Shown here in pieces: positions 24,489 through 32,302 of a stretch of 64,000 nt of DNA. Source of the DNA: RGIG6353 sp045653035. GTDB lineage: Bacteria > Bacillota > Clostridia > Oscillospirales > SIG627. The translations under genes were made by a program, and so were the position numbers. Where the stretch lies: NCBI GenBank assembly GCA_045653035.1, contig JAZOLO010000003.1, forward strand, positions 1-64,000, in the 5' to 3' direction. Below the pieces are notes generated by a model, which did no database searches, had not been told where the DNA came from, and was given only the letters and a program-made list of their open reading frames with translations. Within the stretch, counting starts at the first letter, position 1; the number at the start of each line of letters is the position of its first letter.

Positions 24489-25673
24489 TTAAAAGTCAAG
24501 TTCGATAAGACCCTTTTCAAGAATGTTAGTCATTGACTTGCAGCCATCCTTAGTGATAACTACACCCTTCTCCCATCTGGTACCGAAGGTAGGAGCGGAA
24601 ATGAAGGTGTCAACCTGGAACGTCATATTTTCTTCAAGAATCCAGTCAGATGAGGTTTCCATCCAAGGTGCTTCAACTTCAATCATACCTGTACCGTGGC
24701 AAGGACCGTAAACGTAGTTCTTTTCAAATCCTCTGTCCTTAAACATCTGAAGGAATTCAAGGGGAACCTTGTTTGAAGGAATGCCTGCCTTGAGGTTCTT
24801 AACTGTCCAGTTGTGCATCTCGTAGCAGAAGTCTATGTACTTTCTTCTCTCAGCATCAAGCTTACCCATGATAACCGGAAGACCTGTTGCGGGAGAATAA
24901 CCGTCAATCTTAGCGGAAAGGTTGAGCTGAACAACGTCACCCTTTTCGATTACTCTATAGCTGGGACGAGAAATAGCGTGGCTGGTAGACTTTCTGCTGA
25001 ATACGTACATGGGAAGTCCTTCGTATTCTGCACCGTTTTCATAGATAACTCTCTGAGCTACACCAACCATTGCAAGTTCGGTTACACCGGGACGAAGGTT
25101 CTTAATAACTTCTTCTGTTGCAAGGTCAACAATTCTGAAGCCTTCCTGAATACAAGCAAGCTCGTTTTCGCTCTTAATCTTTCTGAGCTCAACCATGATA
25201 TCGTTGCATACTGAAATTTCAGCCTTGGGGAAGTTGTCACGAAGACCGTCGAGAATGGGAAGTGTGCACTCAACGTAGCTTCCAAGACCAATCTTGATGT
25301 TCTCACCTGTTACACCGATAGACTTGAATGCTTCAGGGAATGTGTCGGGAACAAGCTCGGGATATGAGGGGTCAGCTGATTCACGGAATTCCTTGAGAAC
25401 AAAAATCTTCTCAATCTTAGATGAGTTAGCTGCAACGTCTCTTGCGAAGATGGGAGATTCAGGTCCTACGAGAAGACATGCATCGCCTGTTGCGGAAATA
25501 GCAACACCTGCTCTTTCAAAAAGAGGCCAGAAGCCACTGAAGTATCTTGCGTTAGCGTAGTCGGATTCAGTGCTTACAACGAGCATTACGTCGAGTCCGC
25601 GGTCTCTAACCATTTTCGCAGCCTTCTGAATTCTTTCCTTGTACTCATAATCGGGAATACAAATTCTTGCCAT
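24489..25673 (-). CDS. M24 (pita-bread) family protein, creatinase-like, with lost metal ligands
   Basis: 394 residues with the creatinase N-terminal domain (to about residue 160) and the pita-bread C-terminal domain of Xaa-Pro peptidases. An active M24 peptidase needs Asp-Asp-His-Glu-Glu. Here the two Asp positions read Asn251 (QLNLSAKIDGY) and Ala262 (PATGLP), and the first Glu is Asp355 (FQVDT). His326 (CHGTG), Glu368 (RWEKG) and a second His, His232 (SHAISRP), remain. Metalloprotease activity is therefore unlikely. Creatinase, a metal-free hydrolase of the same fold that keeps His and Glu, is a better model. The substrate is unknown. The gene is divergent from an AraC regulator. Confidence 0.85.
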   Translation of the reverse strand: MARICIPDYEYKERIQKAAKMVRDRGLDVMLVVSTESDYANARYFSGFWPLFERAGVAISATGDACLLVGPESPIFARDVAANSSKIEKIFVLKEFRESADPSYPELVPDTFPEAFKSIGVTGENIKIGLGSYVECTLPILDGLRDNFPKAEISVCNDIMVELRKIKSENELACIQEGFRIVDLATEEVIKNLRPGVTELAMVGVAQRVIYENGAEYEGLPMYVFSRKSTSHAISRPSYRVIEKGDVVQLNLSAKIDGYSPATGLPVIMGKLDAERRKYIDFCYEMHNWTVKNLKAGIPSNKVPLEFLQMFKDRGFEKNYVYGPCHGTGMIEVEAPWMETSSDWILEENMTFQVDTFISAPTFGTRWEKGVVITKDGCKSMTNILEKGLIELDF

Positions 25674-25785
25674 AATTTTATCTCCTTTTATTTCTTTTTA
25701 ATGCACCAAACGTGCATTTTATTTTTTACAGTTTTATTATACAAAATATATCTATGTTTGTATTTAGAATATTTTAAGTATTTTT

Positions 25786-25816
25786 TGCACAATATTAAAT
25801 ATTTTTAATATTGCAT
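25786..25816. promoter_or_regulatory. Palindromic operator candidate between the M24 and AraC genes
   Basis: AATATTAAA (25791-25799) and TTTAATATT (25804-25812) form a 9-bp inverted repeat, with TGCAC on the left and GCA on the right. The right arm overlaps a TTGCAT -35 (25811-25816) that is 17 bases from TATCAT (25834-25839), the probable araC-type gene promoter. A TATAAT for the divergent M24 gene lies at 25736-25741. Autoregulation is the simplest reading. Confidence 0.5.
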
Positions 25817-25861
25817 AAATGAGGTTTCTGTGTTATCATTATATAAATGCGGAGGATTATT

Positions 25862-26734
25862 ATGGACTATAAGCTTAAAAGATTTGAAAAAGTTATTGAT
25901 ATAACAAGGATAGCCAACATACACTACTTTGAATTTACAAGAGAGTTTCACACGCTCAAAGACCGACATGAATTCAGAGAGCTTATCTACGTTGACAGCG
26001 GTTATATAGAAGTTAATGCCGAGGACTACATAGGGATAGTCAAAGAAGGCGAAGTCATCGTACACCGTGAGAATGAGACCCACTCAATATCCTGTCCTCT
26101 TGACGATGCTCCAAACGTTATAATTATCGGCTTTGAGTGCAAAAGCTCATCACTTGACGAGTTTGCCTCCACCCCTCACATTCTCACTGATGAGCTTCAG
26201 AGACTTCTTACAGACATTATCAAGGAAGGACGAAACGTGTTTCTTCCCCCTTACGACGTGCCCAATCTTCGCGATATGAAGAAAAGGCGTGACTTTCCTT
26301 ACGGGGCTGACCAGATGATAAAAATAAAGCTTGAAGCATTTTTTATTGAGCTCATCCGAAACAAAAGCAGTGTTGCAAATATTGAAATAGCCTCTGTAAG
26401 TGACGTAAAAATGCAAGAGGTGAAGCACTACATAGACGAGAACTTTAGAGAGAAGATAGGACTTGACGAGCTTTGCTTCCTTTACGGCACAAATAAAACC
26501 TCCCTTTGTGCAGGCTTCAAGGAGACTTACGGATATACCGTTATAAACTACATAAACAAGCTTAAAATAAAAGAAGCAAAAAAACTTCTCCGCGAGGGTA
26601 AATATAATCTTACACAGATTTCTACCGAGGTGGGTTTTTCATCAATCCACTATTTTTCAAGAATATTCAAGCAGTACGAAAATCAGTCACCCTCCTCTTA
26701 CATTAAGTCTATAAAATCAAAACTGATGATATAA
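25862..26734 (+). CDS. AraC-family transcriptional regulator
   Basis: 290 residues: an N-terminal cupin-like sensing domain (HTLKDRHEFRELIYVDSGYIEV, then EGEVIVHRENETHSI) and a C-terminal pair of helix-turn-helix units. The second is the conserved NLTQISTEVGFSSIHYFSRIFKQYENQSPSSY. AraC proteins of this shape usually activate a neighbouring catabolic gene when bound to a small molecule. The start at 25862 is preceded by GGAGG. It is divergent from the creatinase-like gene, its likely target. Confidence 0.93.
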   Translation: MDYKLKRFEKVIDITRIANIHYFEFTREFHTLKDRHEFRELIYVDSGYIEVNAEDYIGIVKEGEVIVHRENETHSISCPLDDAPNVIIIGFECKSSSLDEFASTPHILTDELQRLLTDIIKEGRNVFLPPYDVPNLRDMKKRRDFPYGADQMIKIKLEAFFIELIRNKSSVANIEIASVSDVKMQEVKHYIDENFREKIGLDELCFLYGTNKTSLCAGFKETYGYTVINYINKLKIKEAKKLLREGKYNLTQISTEVGFSSIHYFSRIFKQYENQSPSSYIKSIKSKLMI

Positions 26735-26774
26735 TAAATATCCACCCGCATAGCGGGCGGTATTTCATTGTCTA

Positions 26775-26807
26775 AGAAAACAGCACCCAACTTTTGTTGA
26801 GTGCTGT
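26775..26807 (-). terminator. Terminator of the rplM-rpsI operon
   Basis: ACAGCAC...AAC (26780-26791) pairs with GTT...GTGCTGT (26796-26807), with two wobble or mismatch positions, and is followed by T residues on the minus strand. Confidence 0.75.
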
Positions 26808-26835
26808 GATTTTAATAATCGCCGTAAAGCTGTAA

Positions 26836-27243
26836 TTATCTCTTTGAAAACTGAGGAGCACGACGTGCGGCTTTGAGACCGTACTTCTTTCTTTCCTTCA
26901 TTCTGGGGTCACGAGTGATGAGACCTGCCTTCTTGAGGATTGTATGGTACACATCGCTGTTAGCCTTGTCGAGAGCTGTTGCTATACCGTGACGGATAGC
27001 ACCTGCCTGACCTGATACACCGCCACCCTTAACTGTACATACAACGTCAAACTTGCCTGCGGTTGCTGTTACTGTGAAGGGCTGGTTTACTACGAGCTTG
27101 AGAGTGTCAAGTCCGAAGTACTCGTCCATTGTTCTGTTATTGATCTTAACGTCGCCTGTACCGGGATAAAGACGAACTCTTGCAACAGATTTCTTTCTTC
27201 TGCCTGTACCGTAGAAGTAAGGCTTTGCACTTGTATAATTCAT
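26836..27243 (-). CDS. rpsI: 30S ribosomal protein S9
   Basis: A 135-residue uS9 protein of the small subunit. Diagnostic segments are YGTGRRKKSVARVRL at the N-terminus, VKGGGVSGQAGAIRHGIA near residue 75, and the basic C-terminal tail ending in PQFSKR, which reaches the P-site tRNA. It lies 17 bases after rplM, the usual bacterial pair. Confidence 0.98.
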   Translation of the reverse strand: MNYTSAKPYFYGTGRRKKSVARVRLYPGTGDVKINNRTMDEYFGLDTLKLVVNQPFTVTATAGKFDVVCTVKGGGVSGQAGAIRHGIATALDKANSDVYHTILKKAGLITRDPRMKERKKYGLKAARRAPQFSKR

Positions 27244-27260
27244 TCTTCCGTCCTCCCCTA

Positions 27261-27692
27261 TTACTTAACAGTTACTTCAACAGGCTGCTGTGCTGCCTGC
27301 TTATGCTCTGCACCTGCATATACTTTAAGACGAGTAAGGCTCTTTGTGCCGATTACCGTCTTGGGAAGCATTCCCTTAACTGCAAGTGTGATAGCCATCT
27401 CGGGCTTTGTTGCAAGAAGAGTTTTGTAATCAATCTCCTTGAGTCCGCCGATGTAACCTGTGTGATGCTTATAAGTTTTCTGAGTGAGCTTGTTGCCTGA
27501 AAGCTTTACCTTTGCGGCGTTAACTACGATAACGAATTCACCGCAATCAACGTGAGGAGTAAATTCAGGTCTGTGCTTGCCGCGAAGTATATCTGCAGCC
27601 ATAACCGCTACCTTACCGAGGGTCTTGCCTTCAGCGTCGATAACGTACCACTTACGCTCAACTGTTTCTGCTTTTGCCATAAATGTTGACAT
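27261..27692 (-). CDS. rplM: 50S ribosomal protein L13
   Basis: A 143-residue uL13. The sequence shows KWYVIDAEGKTLGKVA near the N-terminus, LRGKHRPEFTPHVDCGEFVIVVNAAKV, and KGMLPKTVIGTKSLTRLKVYAGAEH near the end. The ATG at 27692 is chosen because GGAGG lies 8 bases upstream; a start five codons earlier would lie inside that ribosome site. It is the first gene of the rplM-rpsI operon. Confidence 0.98.
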   Translation of the reverse strand: MSTFMAKAETVERKWYVIDAEGKTLGKVAVMAADILRGKHRPEFTPHVDCGEFVIVVNAAKVKLSGNKLTQKTYKHHTGYIGGLKEIDYKTLLATKPEMAITLAVKGMLPKTVIGTKSLTRLKVYAGAEHKQAAQQPVEVTVK

Positions 27693-27730
27693 AGCTTGTT
27701 CCTCCATAATTTGTTTTTATTTACCTGTAT

Positions 27731-27759
27731 ATTATAACGAGGGATTGTCTATTTGTCAA
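27731..27759 (-). promoter_or_regulatory. Consensus sigma-A promoter of rplM-rpsI
   Basis: A perfect TTGACA (27754-27759), a 17-base spacer and a perfect TATAAT (27731-27736) on the minus strand. The leader is only about 30 bases, too short for a structured L13 autoregulatory leader. Confidence 0.95.
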
Positions 27760-27862
27760 CACATTTTTTAAAAGTTTTTAATTTATTTTCTCCTATCTCG
27801 TTATTTCTCTTGTTTTCTCGTTTTATCTCGTTTTTACTAACTTAAAAAATTACGTTTTTGGA

Positions 27863-27890
27863 TTGACAATCAGGCTTTTTATGGTATAAT
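27863..27890 (+). promoter_or_regulatory. Sigma-A promoter of ttcA
   Basis: A perfect TTGACA (27863-27868), a 16-base spacer and a perfect TATAAT (27885-27890), 20 bases before the start codon. Confidence 0.88.
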
Positions 27891-27910
27891 TCTCATGCGA
27901 GGTAAATAAA

Positions 27911-28636
27911 ATGGATATAAAACTTATACTCAGCTACACAAGACGTGCAGTTGACAGCTACAACATGATAGAGGACGGCGACAGGATAGCCGTTGGAATT
28001 TCGGGTGGAAAAGACTCCCTGACGCTTCTTTGTGCACTCGCACATCTTAAGAAGTTTTACCCAAAATACTTTGAAATTGTTGCGGTATCAATAGATATGG
28101 GCTTTGAAGGCACGGACTATTCGGGCGTTGAAGCACTCTGCCGTGACCTTGGAGTTGAGTTCAAAATAATAAAAACACAGATATACGAAATCATCTTTAA
28201 CGTAAGGAAAGAGGAGAGTCCTTGTTCGCTTTGTTCTAGAATGAGGCGTGGTGCATTAAATGACGCGGCAGACGAGCTTCATTGCAATAAGGTAGCTCTC
28301 GGGCATCATATGGACGACGTTATAGAAACTTATATGCTTAACCTTTTTTATGCGGGAAAAATCGGTACGTTCTCCCCTGTTACCTATCTTGACCGTTCGG
28401 GGATAACCTGTATCAGACCTCTCATTTACGTTCCTGAAAAGGATATAAGGTACTTTTCCTCGAAGCATGAACTTCCAACCTTCAAGAGTGCGTGTCCTGC
28501 CGACGGAAATACCGAGCGTGAAAATATGAAAAAAAGGCTCTCCGACCTTGGGCGTGAGATACCAGACATAAAAAACAAAATTTTCGGTGCAATACAGAGG
28601 GCGGAAATAAGCGGATTTCATCCTTTGAAAAAGTGA
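27911..28636 (+). CDS. ttcA: tRNA 2-thiocytidine biosynthesis protein TtcA family
   Basis: A PP-loop ATPase that activates and thiolates cytidine 32 of tRNAs, using a [4Fe-4S] cluster. In 241 residues it has the PP-loop SGGKDS (31-36), a CxxC pair (Cys105, Cys108 in CSLCSR), a third Cys195 (KSACPAD) and LGHHMDDVIET near 130. The three cysteines match the cluster ligands of TtcA. It is shorter than the E. coli enzyme (about 310), as is usual for Firmicutes. A 55-residue Cys-rich gene follows on the same transcript. Confidence 0.88.
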   Translation: MDIKLILSYTRRAVDSYNMIEDGDRIAVGISGGKDSLTLLCALAHLKKFYPKYFEIVAVSIDMGFEGTDYSGVEALCRDLGVEFKIIKTQIYEIIFNVRKEESPCSLCSRMRRGALNDAADELHCNKVALGHHMDDVIETYMLNLFYAGKIGTFSPVTYLDRSGITCIRPLIYVPEKDIRYFSSKHELPTFKSACPADGNTERENMKKRLSDLGREIPDIKNKIFGAIQRAEISGFHPLKK

Positions 28637-28691
28637 ATTAAACGTGGCTTTTTGCATATACTGACATCAATATGATTTTTTGGAGGCTGTC

Positions 28692-28859
28692 ATGGAAGCG
28701 AAAAAAAGTAAGAAAAGCTACAAGAAAATAACCGAGCGTTTTTGCCCTAATCTTGGGGATAACGCAGTTATAATAAAAACTGTAAGCTCTACATGCGAAA
28801 CATATAGCTGTATGTCACAGAGTGAATGTAAAAGTGAAAATTGTATGCATAAAAAATGA
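28692..28859 (+). CDS. Small cysteine-containing protein, 55 residues, downstream of ttcA
   Basis: An ATG at 28692 sits 5 bases after a strong GGAGG (28682-28686) and opens a 55-codon frame ending just before a terminator. The protein has a lysine-rich N-terminus (MEAKKSKKSYKK) and then five cysteines: FCPN, STCE, YSCM, SECK, ENCM. It is hydrophilic, without a signal peptide or membrane helix. The ribosome site, the placement 55 bases after ttcA and the terminator within its last codons support a real gene. Iron-sulfur or zinc binding is possible but inferred. Confidence 0.72.
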   Translation: MEAKKSKKSYKKITERFCPNLGDNAVIIKTVSSTCETYSCMSQSECKSENCMHKK

Positions 28860-28882
28860 AGGCAAAAAGCCTTCATTTTTTT
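28854..28882. terminator. Bidirectional terminator after the ttcA operon
   Basis: AAATGAAGGC (28854-28863) pairs perfectly with 28869-28878 and has A- and T-tracts on both sides. The upstream arm overlaps the last codons of the small Cys-containing protein gene. Confidence 0.9.
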
Positions 28883-28901
28883 GTATAAAGAAATTTAATT
28901 G

Positions 28902-30113
28902 TCAAGCTTCTTTTTTTGTTTCAGTTTCTTCTATTGCGGGTTCGGGAATAGTGTGAAAATATTCTTCAATTCCTACAGGCATTTTTTTAACCGCAAGACG
29001 CCTGTCCACTAGTCTTTCAACAAGAACGTAGGCTACCGAGAAAATCGGTACGCCGATAATCATTCCTGCAAATCCAAAGAGACCGCTCATTATAACGATT
29101 GCGACAAGAATCCAGAAAGCTGAAAGTCCCATTGAACCGCCGAGGATTTTAGGACCTATGAAATTTCCGTCAAGCTGTTGGATAAGAAGAATTGCAATAA
29201 GGAATGGTATTACCTCACGGGGGTTTACCATAAGAAGAATAAATGCACTGGGGATTGCACCGATAAACGGTCCGAAAAAAGGAATAATGTTTGTGATACC
29301 TACTATAACACTAATAAGAAGTGCGTAATCAAGTCTTAGTATCAGCATGACGATATAACAAAGCACTCCTATTATAGCCGAGTCTATAATCTTACCCTTA
29401 ATGAAGCCACCTACCGAATCGTCAAGCAATTCAAAAAAGTCAGATATTCTCTGTACCCATTTTGTATTAAAGAATGCACATATAAGCTTTTTCGACTGCG
29501 CCAAAAGATGCTCCTTACGGGATATCATGTAAATTGATACAAAAATGGAAAGAATAAGATTAACGAATACTACTGATACATCCTTAATGAGAAGTATTGC
29601 CTTGGGAACAAGCTCTGTTATATATTTCACTGCCATGTCCACAAATTCATCAAGTACACTTACAACGCGTTGAACGAGTCCGTAGTATTTGCTCGATGCA
29701 TCGGGAAGTGAATTAGCCCATTTTTCAAGGGCAGCCTGATATGAGGTAAGGTTACTTGCAAACGTTTCAAAGCTTGAATAAAGCTGAGGAATAATTACGT
29801 AAAGGAGAGCTGAAAGAAGAAGCAATGCCAGTACGTAAGCGAGTAAAACAGAAATAAATCTTCTTACTCTTGACATATCCTTCTTTGCTTTTTTGAAAAG
29901 AAATACCTTTTTTTCAAAGAAATTTACAATAGGGTTTATAAGATATGCTATTGCAAAACCTATGATTATAGGATTTATAATAGAAATAAACTTTCCTATT
30001 GCCAAAGAAATTGCTCCTATATTAAAAATAAAATATACTATGAACGCACACACTGTTACGGTAATCGTAGTATATATTGACATAAAGAAATATTTATTAG
30101 GCTGTCTTTTCAA
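28902..30113 (-). CDS. AI-2E family transporter (PerM-like)
   Basis: 403 residues with about eight membrane helices in the AI-2E/PerM pattern. There are N-terminal helix pairs (to about residue 90), a soluble loop (110-170), and the signature block FGPFIGAIPSAFILLMVNP followed by QLDGNFIGPKILGGSMGLSAFWILVAI near residue 320. Family members include AI-2 exporters and Na+/H+ antiporters; the cargo here is unknown. It is monocistronic on the minus strand. Confidence 0.9.
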   Translation of the reverse strand: MKRQPNKYFFMSIYTTITVTVCAFIVYFIFNIGAISLAIGKFISIINPIIIGFAIAYLINPIVNFFEKKVFLFKKAKKDMSRVRRFISVLLAYVLALLLLSALLYVIIPQLYSSFETFASNLTSYQAALEKWANSLPDASSKYYGLVQRVVSVLDEFVDMAVKYITELVPKAILLIKDVSVVFVNLILSIFVSIYMISRKEHLLAQSKKLICAFFNTKWVQRISDFFELLDDSVGGFIKGKIIDSAIIGVLCYIVMLILRLDYALLISVIVGITNIIPFFGPFIGAIPSAFILLMVNPREVIPFLIAILLIQQLDGNFIGPKILGGSMGLSAFWILVAIVIMSGLFGFAGMIIGVPIFSVAYVLVERLVDRRLAVKKMPVGIEEYFHTIPEPAIEETETKKEA

Positions 30114-30219
30114 GTTTTCACTCCCTTTTTTTATAATTATAAACGAAAGTTTTTAAAACTGCAATAGTTTTGAAAAAAAATCTGTTTTATTTAAATATAG
30201 TTACACTATCCTCTACAGT

Positions 30220-30256
30220 AAAAAAAGAGTTTTCCTTACGGAAAACTCTTTTTTTA
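30220..30256 (-). terminator. Terminator of the 12-kb glycan operon
   Basis: AAAAAAAGAGTTTTCC pairs perfectly with its mirror across a TTAC loop and is followed by T residues on the minus strand, one base after the stop codon of the last permease gene. Confidence 0.95.
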
Positions 30257-31285
30257 TTAGCCAACGATACCTGAACGCTCAATACCTTGAATGAGATACT
30301 TCTGTAAATAGCTGTAGAACAGAAGCAAAGGAAGGATAATGAGAAGTCCGCAAGTGTTAGTGATACATGACTCATACAGTGTCTGGGCAGCGAAATCTTC
30401 ACCTGCAAGGCTTGAAGGAACCTTTACTATTCGAGGCATGAGTATTGCACCCGACTGTGTAAAGAACAAGTCTGTATAGAAGTTATCTGTCCACTGCCAT
30501 GAGAACGCAAAGAGGAAGATTGTTATCATCATGGGAATAGAAATAGGAAGGATAATCTTAACAAAGGTTCCAAATACGTTTTCTCCGTCAATGTACGCTG
30601 CTTCTTCAAGCTCGTCGGGTACGCCCTTAAAGAACTGTCTCATCATGAATATGTAAAGACCGTTCTTAAATGCCATACCGCCTATTGAAAGTATAACCAG
30701 AGGCCAGTAGGAGTTGATAAGGTCGATGGTCGATGCTTCGAGGTTAAACAGCTCTGCAATACCTCCGTATATACCGAAAATATCGAAGAACTTGAAGTTC
30801 ATGTACATTGAAAGCTTTACTGTGTCATGAGGAACTATCATAGTAAGGATAACTGCCATGAATACAAGCTTGTTACCACGGAATTTGAACTTTGCAAGAC
30901 CGTATCCGATGATTGAACATATAAGGGTCTGTACGAAAGCACAAAGTGTTGAAAGTACAAATGTGTTGAAGAAAGCAGTGAAGTATTGGTTTTCTCTTAT
31001 TATGTACTTGTAGGTATCAAGTGTGGGGTATTTCGGAATAAGTCTAACCGTCGCATCAACAAGGTCGTCACGGCTCATAAATGAACCGAAAATCTTGACA
31101 AAGAACGGGAAAATAATAATATAAGAAATACCGATGAGAAGAAGGTATCTGAAAATCTTCCAAACTACCTGCACTGCAAAGGACGAAGAAAGATACTTTG
31201 CCTTAAATCTCTCAGCAATACTTGTTCTCTCAAATTCTACTTTAATCTTATTTTTGCTGTTTTTAAGAATCTTAGGTGAATCCAT
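30257..31285 (-). CDS. Carbohydrate ABC transporter permease, MalG type (second pair)
   Basis: 342 residues. An N-terminal cytosolic extension of about 45 residues precedes the first helix, then the six-helix CUT1 permease core. The EAA loop that docks the ATPase reads ELEEAAYIDGENVFGTFVKIILPIS near residue 230. It pairs with the MalF-type permease 18 bases upstream. It is the last gene of the operon, directly before a strong terminator. No ATPase gene is in the operon, so it should use a shared MsmX-like ATPase. Confidence 0.9.
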   Translation of the reverse strand: MDSPKILKNSKNKIKVEFERTSIAERFKAKYLSSSFAVQVVWKIFRYLLLIGISYIIIFPFFVKIFGSFMSRDDLVDATVRLIPKYPTLDTYKYIIRENQYFTAFFNTFVLSTLCAFVQTLICSIIGYGLAKFKFRGNKLVFMAVILTMIVPHDTVKLSMYMNFKFFDIFGIYGGIAELFNLEASTIDLINSYWPLVILSIGGMAFKNGLYIFMMRQFFKGVPDELEEAAYIDGENVFGTFVKIILPISIPMMITIFLFAFSWQWTDNFYTDLFFTQSGAILMPRIVKVPSSLAGEDFAAQTLYESCITNTCGLLIILPLLLFYSYLQKYLIQGIERSGIVG

Positions 31286-31303
31286 TTACTATTTCCTCCT
31301 TTC

Positions 31304-32284
31304 TTAGTCTCTTCTCTGGTAGAATATGTACATTGATAGAAGACCTGCTACAATCGCTATCATTGCAATAACGATGAGGAAGTACATCCAGCTCATTGCT
31401 GAGCTTAAAACCTGTCCGTTTGCTGCTTCTCTGTACACTCTGTCAATATACGTCATTACCTGGTTTGACTCAGATGTAAATGAGTCAATTACAGTATAAA
31501 TTGTATTTACCAAAATCATAGGGCTTATCATAGGGAAGGTTATCTTCCAGAATGTTTCCCAAGAGGAGGCACCGTCTATTCGGCATGACTCATAAATTGC
31601 GGGGTTGATTGACTGAAGACCTGCAAGAAATATAAGCATCTGTACACCTGAACGGTTTACTATGTTATAAATATCGTTTACAAGTCCTGCAACGTAATCA
31701 ACAAGTCCACGACCTACTTTCATGTTAGCAAAGAGCTTTTGTATATCCATTGCGGAGATAATCTCGTTTGCAGTGGTCTGGCTTCCTTCGGCACCTGTTG
31801 AGATACCGTCAGAGGAGCCCATGTAGGTCATCATTGAGTTAGACTGGTCAATTGAATCGATAATACCTGTTGAAAGAATAACGGGGATAAAGAAGATAGC
31901 ACGGAAAAGTGTTCTGCCGGGCATCTTATCGTTAAGCATAATCGCCATAAAAAGTGAAAATATAACGATTGCTGGGATATCAAGTACGAGCTGTCTTATA
32001 CCTGCAACAAGCGTCGTAACGTAACCAGCATCTTCAAAAAGTGCTTCCTGGAAGTTGTCCCAACCTACGTAAATAAGGTCGTAACCACCCGTTGCCTGAA
32101 TTTCAAGCTCATGGAAGCTGAATCTTATTGAGTCGAAAATAATGGGAACATATACTGCTATAAATACTGCTACGAAGGGAAGGACAAACCACCAGCCCGC
32201 ACGAGCTTTTTTTCTGTCCAGTGATGCCGGCTTTTTCTTCTTCTTCTTTGCCGGTGCTACTATAACTTTTGCATCTGCGTTCAT
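31304..32284 (-). CDS. Sugar ABC transporter permease, MalF type (second pair)
   Basis: 326 residues with a Lys-rich N-terminus and six helices. The EAA loop reads AIYESCRIDGASSWETFWKITFPMISP near residue 225. Unlike the first pair, it has an extra outward loop of about 60 residues between helices 3 and 4 (near 140-200, rich in Ser and Thr). This recalls the large P2 loop of MalF that contacts a binding protein. No second binding protein is encoded next to it. Confidence 0.9.
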   Translation of the reverse strand: MNADAKVIVAPAKKKKKKPASLDRKKARAGWWFVLPFVAVFIAVYVPIIFDSIRFSFHELEIQATGGYDLIYVGWDNFQEALFEDAGYVTTLVAGIRQLVLDIPAIVIFSLFMAIMLNDKMPGRTLFRAIFFIPVILSTGIIDSIDQSNSMMTYMGSSDGISTGAEGSQTTANEIISAMDIQKLFANMKVGRGLVDYVAGLVNDIYNIVNRSGVQMLIFLAGLQSINPAIYESCRIDGASSWETFWKITFPMISPMILVNTIYTVIDSFTSESNQVMTYIDRVYREAANGQVLSSAMSWMYFLIVIAMIAIVAGLLSMYIFYQRRD

Positions 32285-32302
32285 TTTATCTCCTCCCTTT
32301 CC

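Noticed and set aside
26740..26765. Terminator directly after the AraC gene
   Set aside because: The stem CCACCCGC/CGGGCGG exists but no T-tract follows on the plus strand, so termination is doubtful.
27693..27760. Structured L13 leader upstream of rplM
   Set aside because: The promoter leaves a leader of only about 30 bases, too short for the known structure.
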